A stretch of DNA of 64,000 bases from Streptomyces sp. NBC_00525 (lineage in GTDB: Bacteria; Actinomycetota; Actinomycetes; Streptomycetales; Streptomycetaceae), in the NCBI RefSeq assembly GCF_036346595.1, contig NZ_CP107834.1, positions 2,232,001 to 2,296,000 on the forward strand. Direction: 5' to 3'. Position 1 is the first letter of the stretch, and every line of letters starts with the position of its first letter. The position numbers and the translations under genes were made by a program. The notes under the pieces are model-generated. The model had not been told where the DNA came from, searched no databases, and saw nothing but the letters and a program-made list of their open reading frames with translations. Positions 18,297 through 28,900 of this stretch are shown in pieces.

Positions 18297-19001
18297 TCAG
18301 GCGGCCGTGCGGTTGCCGACCAGGCGCGGCAGGATGCGGAAGCCGATGCCGCCGGCGATCATCGTCGCGGCGCCGACCAGCAGGAACGTGGTCTCGGCCG
18401 CACCGGTCTCGGCGAGCTCGTCCTTGCCCTTGCCCTGCTCGACCGGCTGGTTGCCGACCGAGTCGGGGTCGGTGTTGTCGGTGCCGTCGTCACCGAAGGG
18501 GCCCGCCGGGGCGCTGTCGTCGGAGCCGGTGTCCGCCGTCCCGGTCGGGGTCGGGGTCGGGTCCGAGGGGTCGGTCGACTCGGACGGGCCCGAGGTCGGC
18601 TTCGCCGTCGGACTCGTCGGAGTCGTCGGCGTCGTCGGAGTCGTGGGCGTGGTCGGCGTCGTCGGAGTCGTCGGCGTCGTCGGCGTCGTGGGCGTGGTCG
18701 GCGTCGTCGGAGTCGTCGGCGTCGTCGGAGTCGTCGGCGTCGTCGGAGTGGTGGGCGTCGTCGGAGTCGTCGGCGTGGTGGGCGTCGTCGGCTCGCAGCG
18801 CGGGTCGAGCGGGTTGCACGGCTCGCCCTCGTCCTCGCCGTCGCCCTGGTCACCCGCGGTCTGGGCGCCGATCTCCACGCCCCCGACCTCGACGCCGATT
18901 CCGACCGCCTGGGCCGCCCCGGCCGCGGTCAGCGAGGCACCTGCGGCGATGACCGCGCCCGCCGCGATCCGCGCGACGCGTACGCGCGTCTTCTTCGTCA
19001 T
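18297..19001 (-). CDS. LAETG-sorted cell-surface protein with Thr/Pro repeats
   Basis: A 234-residue surface protein. It has a basic N-terminus and signal peptide (MTKKTRVRVARIAAGAVIAAG, cleaved near AAQA), a short Asp/Glu-rich linker holding two cysteines (EPCNPLDPRCEP), and about twenty TTP repeats. A Ser/Asp/Thr-rich region and a C-terminal sorting signal follow: LAETG at about 196-200, a hydrophobic helix and a basic end. LAxTG is the recognition motif of class E sortases in Streptomyces. The Thr/Pro stretch is a likely wall-spanning, possibly O-glycosylated stalk. There is no globular domain, so it probably displays or spaces rather than catalyses. No sortase gene is in this window. Confidence 0.85.
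   Translation of the reverse strand: MTKKTRVRVARIAAGAVIAAGASLTAAGAAQAVGIGVEVGGVEIGAQTAGDQGDGEDEGEPCNPLDPRCEPTTPTTPTTPTTPTTPTTPTTPTTPTTPTTPTTPTTPTTPTTPTTPTTPTTPTTPTTPTSPTAKPTSGPSESTDPSDPTPTPTGTADTGSDDSAPAGPFGDDGTDNTDPDSVGNQPVEQGKGKDELAETGAAETTFLLVGAATMIAGGIGFRILPRLVGNRTAA
18612..18792 (-). repeat. 9-bp tandem coding repeat (TTP)n
   Basis: About twenty tandem 9-bp units encode Thr-Thr-Pro, varying mainly at third codon positions (for example gtcggcgtc and gtcggagtc on the plus strand). The reading frame is kept throughout. Such arrays change copy number easily, so the length may vary between strains. Confidence 0.85.
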
Positions 19002-19273
19002 GTACTGCTACCCCCAGTAGCCGTTCTCGTCGATGGAGCAGCGGTAGGACCGGGTGGTCGTCCGGCGGGGTTCGCTCCGGGCTCCGGCCCGCCTGGTACG
19101 GCGGCCGGGCAGCCCGCCCCCGCTCACAACCGCCCCGGAGATACACACGCTGCCCAAGCACCCTTGCCGGGGTTGCGGAGAACGTCAAGGCGGTTGTGGG
19201 GCGATACGGCCCGTTTCAGGGGGACTTGATGGCCATTCAGGACCGGCAACTGTGACGCATGCGGCACGGAAAA
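19002..19273. other. Intergenic region upstream of the LAETG gene
   Basis: About 270 bp without a gene, between the LAETG gene start and the prfB terminator. It presumably holds the LAETG gene promoter on the minus strand; I found no clear consensus. Confidence 0.35.
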
Positions 19274-19302
19274 GCGCGCGGGTCGTCCACCGACCCGCGC
19301 GC
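19274..19302 (-). terminator. prfB terminator
   Basis: A 12-bp perfect stem (19274-19285 with 19291-19302, 5-nt loop) is followed on the minus strand by TTTTCC. A classic intrinsic terminator about 20 bp after the prfB stop. Confidence 0.88.
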
Positions 19303-19320
19303 CCCGTCCGCAGGGTGCGG

Positions 19321-20427
19321 CTACTTCTCGCTCTGCTTGCGCCAGCGGATGCCGGCCTCGATGAAGCCGTCGATCTCGCCGTTGAAGACGGCGTCCGGGT
19401 TGCCCATCTCGTACTCCGTACGCAGGTCCTTGACCATCTGGTACGGGTGCAGGACGTAGGAGCGCATCTGGTTGCCCCAGGAGTTGCCGCCGTCGCCCTT
19501 GAGGGCGTTCATCTTGGCCTGCTCCTCCTGGCGGCGCCGCTCCAGGAGCTTGGCCTGCAGGACGTTCATCGCGGACGCCTTGTTCTGGATCTGCGAGCGC
19601 TCGTTCTGGCAGGAGACGACGATGCCGGTCGGCAGGTGCGTCAGCCGGACCGCGGAGTCCGTGGTGTTGACGCCCTGGCCGCCGGGGCCGGAGGAGCGGT
19701 ACACGTCGACGCGCAGGTCGGACTCGTCGATCTCGACGTGGTCGGTCTGCTCGACCACGGGCAGCACCTCGACGCCCGCGAAGGAGGTCTGGCGGCGGCC
19801 CTGGTTGTCGAACGGCGAGACGCGCACCAGGCGGTGGGTGCCCTGCTCGACGGAGAGGGTGCCGTAGGCGTACGGGACCTCGACGGCGAAGGTGGTCGAC
19901 TTGATGCCGGCCTCCTCCGCGTACGCCGTCTCGTAGACCTCGGTCTTGTAGTTGTGCCGCTCGGCCCAGCGCAGGTACATCCGCTGGAGCCGCTCGGCGA
20001 AGTCCGCCGCGTCCACCCCGCCGGCCTCGGCGCGGATGGTGACCAGCGCCTCGCGCGCGTCGTACTCGCCGGAGAGGAGGGTACGGACCTCCATCTCGTC
20101 CAGCGCCTTGCGGACTGCCTCCAGCTCGGCCTCGGCCTCGGCGAGCGCGTCCGCGTCGTCCTCGGCCTCGGCGAGCTCGAAGAGGACCTCGAGGTCGTCG
20201 ATCCGGGCGCGCAGGGCCTCGGCCTTGCGGACCTCGGCCTGGAGGTGGGACAGCTTGCTGGTGATCTTCTGCGCCGCCTCGGGGTCGTCCCACAGGGACG
20301 GGGCGGCCGCCTGCTCCTCGAGTACGGCGATGTCCCCCCTCAGCGCATCCAGGTCCAGGACGGCCTCGATCGACCCCATGGTCGAGGAGAGGGACTTCAG
20401 CTCTTCGGAAATATCGACGACTGCCAC
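19321..20427 (-). CDS. prfB: Peptide chain release factor 2
   Basis: A 368-residue RF2 recognising UGA and UAA. The SPF tripeptide of the stop-codon reading domain lies in [14 protein letters not shown], and the peptidyl-tRNA hydrolysing GGQ lies in [16 protein letters not shown]. The frame is uninterrupted: there is no programmed +1 frameshift near codon 25 of the E. coli kind, as usual in actinobacteria. In this high-GC genome UGA is the main stop, so RF2 is essential. It sits 80 bp downstream of a Ser/Thr kinase gene on the same strand. Confidence 0.97.
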   Translation of the reverse strand: MAVVDISEELKSLSSTMGSIEAVLDLDALRGDIAVLEEQAAAPSLWDDPEAAQKITSKLSHLQAEVRKAEALRARIDDLEVLFELAEAEDDADALAEAEAELEAVRKALDEMEVRTLLSGEYDAREALVTIRAEAGGVDAADFAERLQRMYLRWAERHNYKTEVYETAYAEEAGIKSTTFAVEVPYAYGTLSVEQGTHRLVRVSPFDNQGRRQTSFAGVEVLPVVEQTDHVEIDESDLRVDVYRSSGPGGQGVNTTDSAVRLTHLPTGIVVSCQNERSQIQNKASAMNVLQAKLLERRRQEEQAKMNALKGDGGNSWGNQMRSYVLHPYQMVKDLRTEYEMGNPDAVFNGEIDGFIEAGIRWRKQSEK

Positions 20428-20507
20428 GGGTCCAGCGTAACGGCTGTCGGCGCGGACGTTCCTCGGGCCGCCGGATCACCCCGCGCGGCCACCGCGGCGC
20501 GCACCCG

Positions 20508-21749
20508 TCACGGGGTCGCCGGGGCGGAGTTCTCCGTCTCCCGGGGTCCGGGGTCCGCGTCGTCGCCGCTGAACGCCAGCCAGCCGGCCGCGCCGAGCCC
20601 GGCCACCAGCACCAGGGCCGCGGCCCCCAGCGTCAGCCGGCGCTTGCGGACGGCCGCCGCCTTGTTGCGGGCCGAGCCGGGGCGGGGGCGGCCGGGGGCG
20701 CGCGGGGCGCGGGCGGTGCCCCGGGGGCCGCCGGACAGCTCGTCGGGGGCCGGTACGCGCATGCTGGTGTGGGTGTCGCGGTTGGAGTCCGGGAAGGAGC
20801 CGGGCACCAGCGGGACGGCGCCGCGCCTGCGGGGCTCGTCGCCGGCCGGGGTGTACTGCTGCTCGTCGTAGCCGGGCGCGCTCTCCGGCTCCTCGTCCGG
20901 CTCGTCCACCTCCAGCGGCGGGATGCCGGCCAGCTGCGGCAGCTGCTCGCGCAGCCGGGCGGCCAGTTCGGAGGCGCGCAGCCGGGAGGCCGGGGCCTTG
21001 GCGAGGCACTGGACGAGCAGCTGCCACAGCTCGTCGGGGATGCCGGGGAGCGGGACGACGGTCTCGGTGACATGGCGGCGCAGCACCGCGCCGGGGTGGC
21101 CGCCGCCGAACGGCGTGAAGCCCGCGAGGAGCTCGTACAGGACGGTGGCCAGGGCGTAGATGTCCACGGCGGCACGCGGCGGCAGGCCCTCGACGATCTC
21201 GGGGGCCAGGTAGTCCGGGGTGCCGATGATCTTGCTGCTCTTGGTGCGGCGCGGGGTGTCGATGAGCTTGGCGACGCCGAAGTCGGTGAGCAGCGCGGGG
21301 TGGGAGTTGCCGGGGCCGAGCGGGCCCTCCATGTCGAGCAGGATGTTCTCGGGCTTGACGTCGCGGTGGACGATCCCGGCGGCGTGCGCGGCGGCGAGGC
21401 CGTCCGCGACGTCGGCGACGATGGCGACGGCGGCCTCGGGGGCCAGCCGGCGTTCGCGGTCGAGCCGGGTGCGCAGGTCGGTGCCCCGGACGAGGTCCAT
21501 GACGAGGGCGAGGTCGTTGCCGTCGACCACGAGGTCGCGGACGGCGACGACGTGCGGGTGGTCGAGTCCGAGCAGCGCGGTGCGCTCCTGGACGAACCGG
21601 CCGACGAGCTCCTGGTCGGACGCGAGGTCCTCGCGGAGCAGTTTGATGGCGACGGGGCCCTCGGGGCCGTCCCCGAGCCACACCGTGCCGGCGCTGCCGC
21701 GCCCCAGTATCTGGTGGGCGGTGTACCGGCTGCCGATTTTCCGTGCCAA
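20508..21749 (-). CDS. Membrane Ser/Thr protein kinase (pkaA/pkaB-type pair, second gene)
   Basis: A 413-residue Hanks-type kinase. Glycine loop GRGSAGTVW, ATP lysine in VAIKLL, catalytic loop HRDVKPENILL, DFG in LLTDFGVAKL and APE in GTPDYLAPE are all intact, so it should be active. A 90-residue acidic then basic linker precedes one membrane helix (about 370-392) and a short external tail without PASTA repeats. I chose a TTG start at 21749 because GAGGGAG lies 6-7 bases before it; longer frames lack a ribosome site. It follows a sister kinase gene by 168 bp. In S. coelicolor the equivalent neighbours are pkaA and pkaB; which is which I leave open. Confidence 0.88.
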   Translation of the reverse strand: MARKIGSRYTAHQILGRGSAGTVWLGDGPEGPVAIKLLREDLASDQELVGRFVQERTALLGLDHPHVVAVRDLVVDGNDLALVMDLVRGTDLRTRLDRERRLAPEAAVAIVADVADGLAAAHAAGIVHRDVKPENILLDMEGPLGPGNSHPALLTDFGVAKLIDTPRRTKSSKIIGTPDYLAPEIVEGLPPRAAVDIYALATVLYELLAGFTPFGGGHPGAVLRRHVTETVVPLPGIPDELWQLLVQCLAKAPASRLRASELAARLREQLPQLAGIPPLEVDEPDEEPESAPGYDEQQYTPAGDEPRRRGAVPLVPGSFPDSNRDTHTSMRVPAPDELSGGPRGTARAPRAPGRPRPGSARNKAAAVRKRRLTLGAAALVLVAGLGAAGWLAFSGDDADPGPRETENSAPATP

Positions 21750-21917
21750 GACTGCTCCCTCAGCGGCTGGCGATGGACCCCAACAACCCCCGGTCGACAA
21801 AGTTACGCGGCGATCGGGGGCCCGTGCGCCGCGGTCGGCGCCAACCTTCGCTTCTGCGGGCGAATCGCCCCGGATTCGGCCCGCGGAAGTCGATATAGCT
21901 ACAGAGTCGTGCGTGCG

Positions 21918-23606
<1,689 letters not shown>

Positions 23607-24007
23607 GTCATGCGCTCCCTGCTGGTCGTGGAACTTGCGGTCCCCCCGGAGATGCCTCCCGGAGTTTCCGGCCCACTCTAGAGGCTGTACGGGGCTCCCT
23701 CCCCCGGCCCCGTACGCACGGGTCGCGGGGGAAGACGCCCGCGTCGCGCGGATGGTTGCCGCGGCGGTCCGGGGGAAACGGTCATGCCGCACTTTTGGGG
23801 GCGGAGCAGACCTTTCAAGATCACTTACCGGTGACCGCCGGGCGTGTTGTCAGTGGCAGGTGCGAGGATGCCTGGAGCACCACTGTGGGGTCGGGAGCCT
23901 CGCGGTGCGTGACGAACCTGTACCGGACGACGCGTCCGTGTCGGGTGGGGGGAATCACAGGGCGTCTCCCCGGCCGGGCCCGCGCGCAGAAGGGACCGCT
24001 GACGGCG
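23607..24007. promoter_or_regulatory. Divergent control region: kinase gene / FHA-ATPase gene
   Basis: A 401-bp gap between the minus-strand kinase start and the plus-strand FHA protein start must carry both promoters. I could not assign -35/-10 elements with confidence. No gene is convincing here, although frames from both sides run into it. Confidence 0.45.
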
Positions 24008-27000
24008 ATGCAGATCCGGCTGACCGTCCTCGCGCCGCCCAGCGGCCAGACCCCGGCGCGCGCCTGCGATGTGCTGGTGACCGCCCCAGCGGGGACGGCC
24101 CTGGCCACGGTCGCCTCCGGCCTGGCGATGGCCGTGGCGGGCCCGGAGGGCTCCCTGGGCAGCGGTGCGGTGGTGCTCTTCGCGGGCCGGGAGCGGCTGG
24201 ACGCGCAGCGCTGCGCGCTCGGCGAGCCGCCCCTGGTCGACGGCGCGATGCTCTCGCTCCAGGCCCCCGGCGAGGACGAGGCCGTGGACGACGTGGTGCC
24301 CGCCCGGCTCCAGGTGGTCGCCGGGCCCGACGCCGGCGGTGTCCATCTGCTGCACGGCGGCACGGTGCGCGTCGGCCGCTCGGCGGAGGCCGACGTCCCG
24401 CTGGACGACCCCGATGTGTCCCGGCTGCACTGCGAGGTGACCGTCTCGGACGACGGCCGGGTCACCGTGGCCGACCTCGGCTCCACCAACGGCACCTCGC
24501 TGGACGGGGCGCAGGTCCGCGACCGCCCTGTCCGGCTGGCCCCCGGCGCGCTGCTGCGGCTCGGCGAGTCGACGCTGCGGCTCGCCTCCGGCGCGCGTAC
24601 GCCGGTGCTGCCGACGACGCCGGACGGCGAGGGCCATCTGCGCGTGGCGCGCGTCCCGGCCGCGCCCGCCCCGGACCAGGGGGGCGAGGCGCCCGCGCCC
24701 GCCGCCCCCGCGAGCGGCCCGCCCCACCACGAGCACCCCCTCCCGGACGGCGCCGAGCCCCCCGCCCCGCCCGGCGCACCGGCCGGGCCGCCCGAGCGGT
24801 CCGCCGGGCCGGAGGCGCCCCGGCGCGGCGGCCTGGGCGCCTGGGCCCGCCGCTTCAAGGGCGCCAGGGCCGTCCCCGCGGAGGCCGAGGCCCCGGAGCC
24901 GCCCGCGCCGCCCGCCCCCGCCGTGTCCGCCGCCCCGCCCGCGGCCCCGGAGGGCACCTGGCCCGACCCGGCGGCCGTCCTGCTGACCGCCCTGGGTCCC
25001 GGCCCCCGGCTGTGGGAGCGCGCCCCCGATCACCCGGAGGCGCTGGTGGTCCGGCTGGGCACGACCGACCGGGCCGATCTGCCGGCCGTGCCGGTGACCG
25101 TGAGCCTGCGGGAGGCGGGTTCGCTCGGGCTCGCCGGGCCGCGCGAGCGGCTGTCCGGGCTCGCCCGGTCCTGCGTGGCGCAACTGGCCGCGCTGCACTC
25201 CCCCGCCGACCTGGAGATCGTGCTCATCAGCACGGACCGGGCCCGCTCCACCGAGGAGCGGCGGCGCGAGTGGTCCTGGCTCGGCTGGCTGCCCCATCTG
25301 CGGCCGATGCACGGCCAGGACTGCCGGCTGCTGCTGGCGTTCGACCGGGACCAGGCGCTCGCCCGGACCGCCGAGCTGGTCCGCCGGCTGGACGACGGGC
25401 CGCTCGGGCCGGGCTGGGCGAGTCAGGACCCGGCCACGATCGCCGAGGCCGCCCGCGCCCGCACGGGGCCGTTCACCGTGGTGATCCTGGACGGCGATCC
25501 GGGCGCCGCCGCGCTCCGGGAGAGCACCGCCCGGCTGGCCGCGGCCGGCTCGGCGGCGGGCATCCATCTCATCTGTCTGGCCGAGACCCCGGCCGCGACA
25601 CCCACCTCGCCCGTCGCCGCCACGTACGAGGCCGCGTGCCACGCGTCGATCCCGTTCCGCGAGTGCGGGGCGGTGGGCATGCTGAGCGGCGATGTGGCGA
25701 CGGCCCTGCGGCTGCTGCGCACGGCGGGCGGCCGGGCCGCCGGGCACGGCACGGTGGCCTCGGTGGACGCGGTGTCGGCGCACTGGGCGCAGCGGTTCGG
25801 GCGGGCGCTGGCGCCGCTGCGGGCGGAGGGTTCGGCCGCGCCGGGCGACCGCCCGCTGCCGGTGGCGCTCCCGCCGAGCGCGCGGCTGCTGGACGAGCTG
25901 GGCCTGGCCCGCGCCACCCCGGCGTCCCTGATGGCCCGCTGGGCCTCCGCCGCGGACGACCACCCGGCCCCGCGCGTGGGCGCCCAGCGCACGGCGGCCC
26001 AGGCCCCGGACACCCGCGGCTCGGGCCGCACCCCGTACCCGGACCGGACGACGACGGGCTCCGGCCGCACGCCGTACCCCCGTACCGCGACCGGTGATTC
26101 CGGGCGCACGCTGTACTCCGCCGGGGGCGGTGCCGTCGAGGGCGCGGGGAGTACGCAGACCGTGACGCGGGCCGCGCCCCGGGGGGCCGTGTACGCCGGG
26201 CGGCCCGTGGTCGTGCTGGGGGCCGGGCCGCGCGGGGCGGTGAGTGTGGATCTGGCCGACGAGGGGCCGCATCTGCTCATCGAGGGGCCCGGCGGCAGCG
26301 GGCGCAGCGAGTTGTTGCGGGCCGTCGCGGCGTCGCTGGCCGCCGCCGCCCGGCCGGACCGGCTGGGCATCGTGCTGGTGGACGGGGCCGGCGGCGAGCG
26401 CGGCGAGTCCCTGCGGCCCTGTACGGAGCTGCCGCACGCGTTCACGCATCTGGTGGCGTCGGACCCGGTCCGGATGCGGGAGTTCGCCCAGGCGCTGGGC
26501 GGCGAGGTGAAGCGGCGGGCCGAACTGCTCGGCGAGCTGGAGTTCGAGGAGTGGCACAGCCGCCGGGAGGAGGAGCAGGGCCAGGGTCAGGGTCAGGGTC
26601 AGGCCGCGGCGTCGGTCCCCTCGCAGCGGGGTGACGTGGAGGCACCGGCCAGCGGCACGCTCCGGCTGCGTGCGGGCGGCGGCCGGCCCGTCGATCCGGG
26701 GCCGTCGCCGCTGCCCCGGCTGGTGGTGCTGGTGGACGACTTCGACGCGCTCATAGCCCCGGCGCTGGGGAGCCCCGGCCGGCCGGCGGCCGGTTCGGTG
26801 GTGCGGGCGCTGGAGGCGGTGGCCCGTGAGGGCGGCCGGCTCGGCATGCACCTGGTCGCGACCTCGGCCCGCCCGGACCGTACGGAGGACACGGAGCTGG
26901 CGCGCGGCGCCCGGCTGCGCATCGTGCTCGATCCGCCCGCGGTGCCGCCCTCGCCGGACGAACCGGCGCCGGGCCGGGGCAGGCTGGGGCATCCGGACGG

Positions 27001-27229
27001 GCGGGTGACGCCGTTCCAGGGCGGCCGGGTGACGGGCCGCATCCCGCGTACGGCGACGCTGCGGCCGACGGTCGTGCCGCTGGAGTGGGAGCGGATGGGC
27101 GATCCGCCGACCCGCCGCCCGGTGCGGGAGCTGGGCAACGGGCCGACGGACCTGGCGCTGCTCGCCAGCGCGCTGGAACGGGCGGCGCGTTCGGTGAACG
27201 CGCAACCCCTGGCGCCCCTGGTTCCCTGA
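24008..27229 (+). CDS. FHA domain plus EssC/FtsK-SpoIIIE-like ATPase-fold protein
   Basis: A 1,073-residue cytoplasmic protein. Residues 1-90 resemble a ubiquitin-like or EssC N-terminal domain. Residues ~100-195 are an FHA phosphothreonine-binding domain (VRVGRSAEADV, DVSRLHCEV, LGSTNGTSLDG; the binding R, S, N and G are intact). A Pro/Ala-rich linker follows. LWERAPDHPEALVVRLG and VPVTVSLREAGSLGLAGPR are typical of EssC/EccC-like FtsK/SpoIIIE proteins. Around residue 759 is the P-loop GPGGSGRSE, where the usual Walker A lysine is Arg; near 907 is the Walker B VVLVDDFDAL. A GQGQGQGQ stretch separates them. The Arg and the lack of a second clear P-loop suggest weak or no ATP hydrolysis. Beside two kinases, it is a plausible phospho-regulated scaffold. 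Start MQIRLTVLAPPSG was chosen as the first residue of the fold. Confidence 0.8.
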   Translation: MQIRLTVLAPPSGQTPARACDVLVTAPAGTALATVASGLAMAVAGPEGSLGSGAVVLFAGRERLDAQRCALGEPPLVDGAMLSLQAPGEDEAVDDVVPARLQVVAGPDAGGVHLLHGGTVRVGRSAEADVPLDDPDVSRLHCEVTVSDDGRVTVADLGSTNGTSLDGAQVRDRPVRLAPGALLRLGESTLRLASGARTPVLPTTPDGEGHLRVARVPAAPAPDQGGEAPAPAAPASGPPHHEHPLPDGAEPPAPPGAPAGPPERSAGPEAPRRGGLGAWARRFKGARAVPAEAEAPEPPAPPAPAVSAAPPAAPEGTWPDPAAVLLTALGPGPRLWERAPDHPEALVVRLGTTDRADLPAVPVTVSLREAGSLGLAGPRERLSGLARSCVAQLAALHSPADLEIVLISTDRARSTEERRREWSWLGWLPHLRPMHGQDCRLLLAFDRDQALARTAELVRRLDDGPLGPGWASQDPATIAEAARARTGPFTVVILDGDPGAAALRESTARLAAAGSAAGIHLICLAETPAATPTSPVAATYEAACHASIPFRECGAVGMLSGDVATALRLLRTAGGRAAGHGTVASVDAVSAHWAQRFGRALAPLRAEGSAAPGDRPLPVALPPSARLLDELGLARATPASLMARWASAADDHPAPRVGAQRTAAQAPDTRGSGRTPYPDRTTTGSGRTPYPRTATGDSGRTLYSAGGGAVEGAGSTQTVTRAAPRGAVYAGRPVVVLGAGPRGAVSVDLADEGPHLLIEGPGGSGRSELLRAVAASLAAAARPDRLGIVLVDGAGGERGESLRPCTELPHAFTHLVASDPVRMREFAQALGGEVKRRAELLGELEFEEWHSRREEEQGQGQGQGQAAASVPSQRGDVEAPASGTLRLRAGGGRPVDPGPSPLPRLVVLVDDFDALIAPALGSPGRPAAGSVVRALEAVAREGGRLGMHLVATSARPDRTEDTELARGARLRIVLDPPAVPPSPDEPAPGRGRLGHPDGRVTPFQGGRVTGRIPRTATLRPTVVPLEWERMGDPPTRRPVRELGNGPTDLALLASALERAARSVNAQPLAPLVP

Positions 27230-27525
27230 CCCGGGCCCCGGCCGGTTCGGCCACCGCGCCGGAGCCGCCCCCTCCGCCGCCCCGGACCGGGCTGGCTCCG
27301 CGTCCCGGACCGGGCGGCCCGATCGTCCCCCAATCGCCGGATACCTGCACTGACGACACGTCACGAGCCCATCACGATCAAGGAGTTGGGGCCGAGCGCG
27401 GTATTGCGGCGTCCGGACGCCGGGCATAGGACTGTGCGCACACGACGATGTGACGCATGACCGGGGGCGCCGGCTTTCAGGACCGGCGCCGGACCGGCGC
27501 ACGCGCACGGAGAGACGGGGCAGGG

Positions 27526-28896
27526 ATGCGCACAACCCTTCGTATTCGCAGGGCGGCCGTGGTGTTCACCGCCATCGGCGCACTGGCCCTCACCGCCTGC
27601 GGCGGCGACGGTGACGGCGGAGAGAAGAAGACGGACGACGGCGGCTCCACGCCGGACAAGAACTCCGCGCCGAGCGTCGTTTTACCGAAACTGGACGGTG
27701 AGAAGCTCTCGGTCGCCGCGGTCTGGACGGGCCCGGAACAGGCCAACTTCGTCAAGGTGCTCGACGAGTTCGAGAAGCGGACCGGCGCACAGGTGACGTT
27801 CGTTCCGGCACAGGACCCGATCGTCAACTTCCTCGGTACGAAGATCGCGGGCGGTCAGCCGCCGGACGTCGCGATGATCCCGCAGGTGGGGGCGATCCAG
27901 CAGGCCGTGGCGAAGAAGTGGGCCAAGCCGGTCGGTGCCGAGGCCAAGGCCGAGCTGAGCAAGAACTACGCCAAGGTCTGGCAGGACCTCGGCACGGTGG
28001 ACGGCACCCAGTACGGGGTGTACTTCAAGGCCGCCAACAAGTCGCTGATCTGGTACAACGCCAAGGCGTTCGAGAACGCGGGCGCGAGCGAGCCGAAGAC
28101 CTGGAACGACTTCCTGAAGACCGCCGAGACGGTGTCCGCCTCGGGTGTCACGCCGGTCTCGGTGGGCGGCGCGGACGGCTGGACGCTCACCGACTGGTTC
28201 GAGAACATCTATCTCTCCCAGGCCGGTCCGGAGAAGTACGACCAGCTCGCCCAGCACAAGATCAAGTGGACGGACGGGTCCGTCAAGGACGCGCTGACCA
28301 CGCTGGCCCAGCTGTTCGGCAAGCCCTCGCTGATCGCGGGCGGGGCCGACGGCGCGCTGCAGACCGAGTTCCCGACGTCCGTCACCCAGACGTTCACCGG
28401 CGGGGACCAGCCGAAGGCCGCCATGGTCTACGAGGGCGACTTCGTCAGCGTCAACATCGCGCAGACGAAGGCGAAGATCGGCACCGACGCCAAGGTCTTC
28501 CCGTTCCCCGCGGTCGGCCCCGAGGCCCCCGTGGTGACCGGCGGCGACGCGGCGATCGCGCTCAAGGACGGCAAGGGCGCCCAGGCGCTGCTCACCTGGC
28601 TGGCCTCCACCGACGCGGCGAAGATCGCGGCCGGTCAGGGCGGGTTCATCTCCCCCAACAAGGGCCTGGACCCGGCCGCGTACCCGAACGACGTGCAGCG
28701 CACGATGGCGAAGGCGCTGATCGCGGCCGGTGACGCCGTCCGGTTCGACATGTCCGACCAGGCGCCGCAGTCGTTCGGCGGGACGCCCGGCAAGGGCGAG
28801 TGGAAGATCCTCCAGGACTTCCTCAAGAACCCGAAGGACATCGCGGGGACCCAGGCCGCGCTGGAGTCCGCCGCGGCCAAGGCGTACAAGAGCTGA
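27526..28896 (+). CDS. Sugar ABC transporter solute-binding lipoprotein
   Basis: A 456-residue family-1 solute-binding protein. The signal peptide ends in the lipobox LTACG, so it is lipid-anchored on the outer membrane face. The mature protein shows EKLSVAAVWTGPEQANFVKVLDEFEKRTGAQVTF, PPDVAMIPQVGAIQQ and YKAANKSLIWYNAKAFENAG, all typical of carbohydrate-binding members; WTLTDWFENIYL is a likely sugar-stacking aromatic region. The ATG at 27526 has a GGGGCAGGG Shine-Dalgarno. It leads a three-gene operon with two permeases (4-bp gap, then ATGA overlap). No ATPase gene is present, consistent with a shared MsiK-type ATPase. The substrate is unknown. Confidence 0.9.
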   Translation: MRTTLRIRRAAVVFTAIGALALTACGGDGDGGEKKTDDGGSTPDKNSAPSVVLPKLDGEKLSVAAVWTGPEQANFVKVLDEFEKRTGAQVTFVPAQDPIVNFLGTKIAGGQPPDVAMIPQVGAIQQAVAKKWAKPVGAEAKAELSKNYAKVWQDLGTVDGTQYGVYFKAANKSLIWYNAKAFENAGASEPKTWNDFLKTAETVSASGVTPVSVGGADGWTLTDWFENIYLSQAGPEKYDQLAQHKIKWTDGSVKDALTTLAQLFGKPSLIAGGADGALQTEFPTSVTQTFTGGDQPKAAMVYEGDFVSVNIAQTKAKIGTDAKVFPFPAVGPEAPVVTGGDAAIALKDGKGAQALLTWLASTDAAKIAAGQGGFISPNKGLDPAAYPNDVQRTMAKALIAAGDAVRFDMSDQAPQSFGGTPGKGEWKILQDFLKNPKDIAGTQAALESAAAKAYKS

Positions 28897-28900
28897 CGGC

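Noticed and set aside
18612..18792. Regular short repeats that could suggest a CRISPR array
   Set aside because: The units are 9 bp with no unique spacers and lie inside a coding frame.
18307..19020. A Val/Gly-repeat frame antisense to the LAETG protein gene
   Set aside because: The GVVGV repeats are the mirror of TTP codons; the minus-strand frame has a signal peptide and sorting signal.
21750..21800. Longer N-terminus for the second kinase (start near 21800)
   Set aside because: The extension has no kinase similarity and no Shine-Dalgarno, while GAGGGAG precedes the TTG at 21749.
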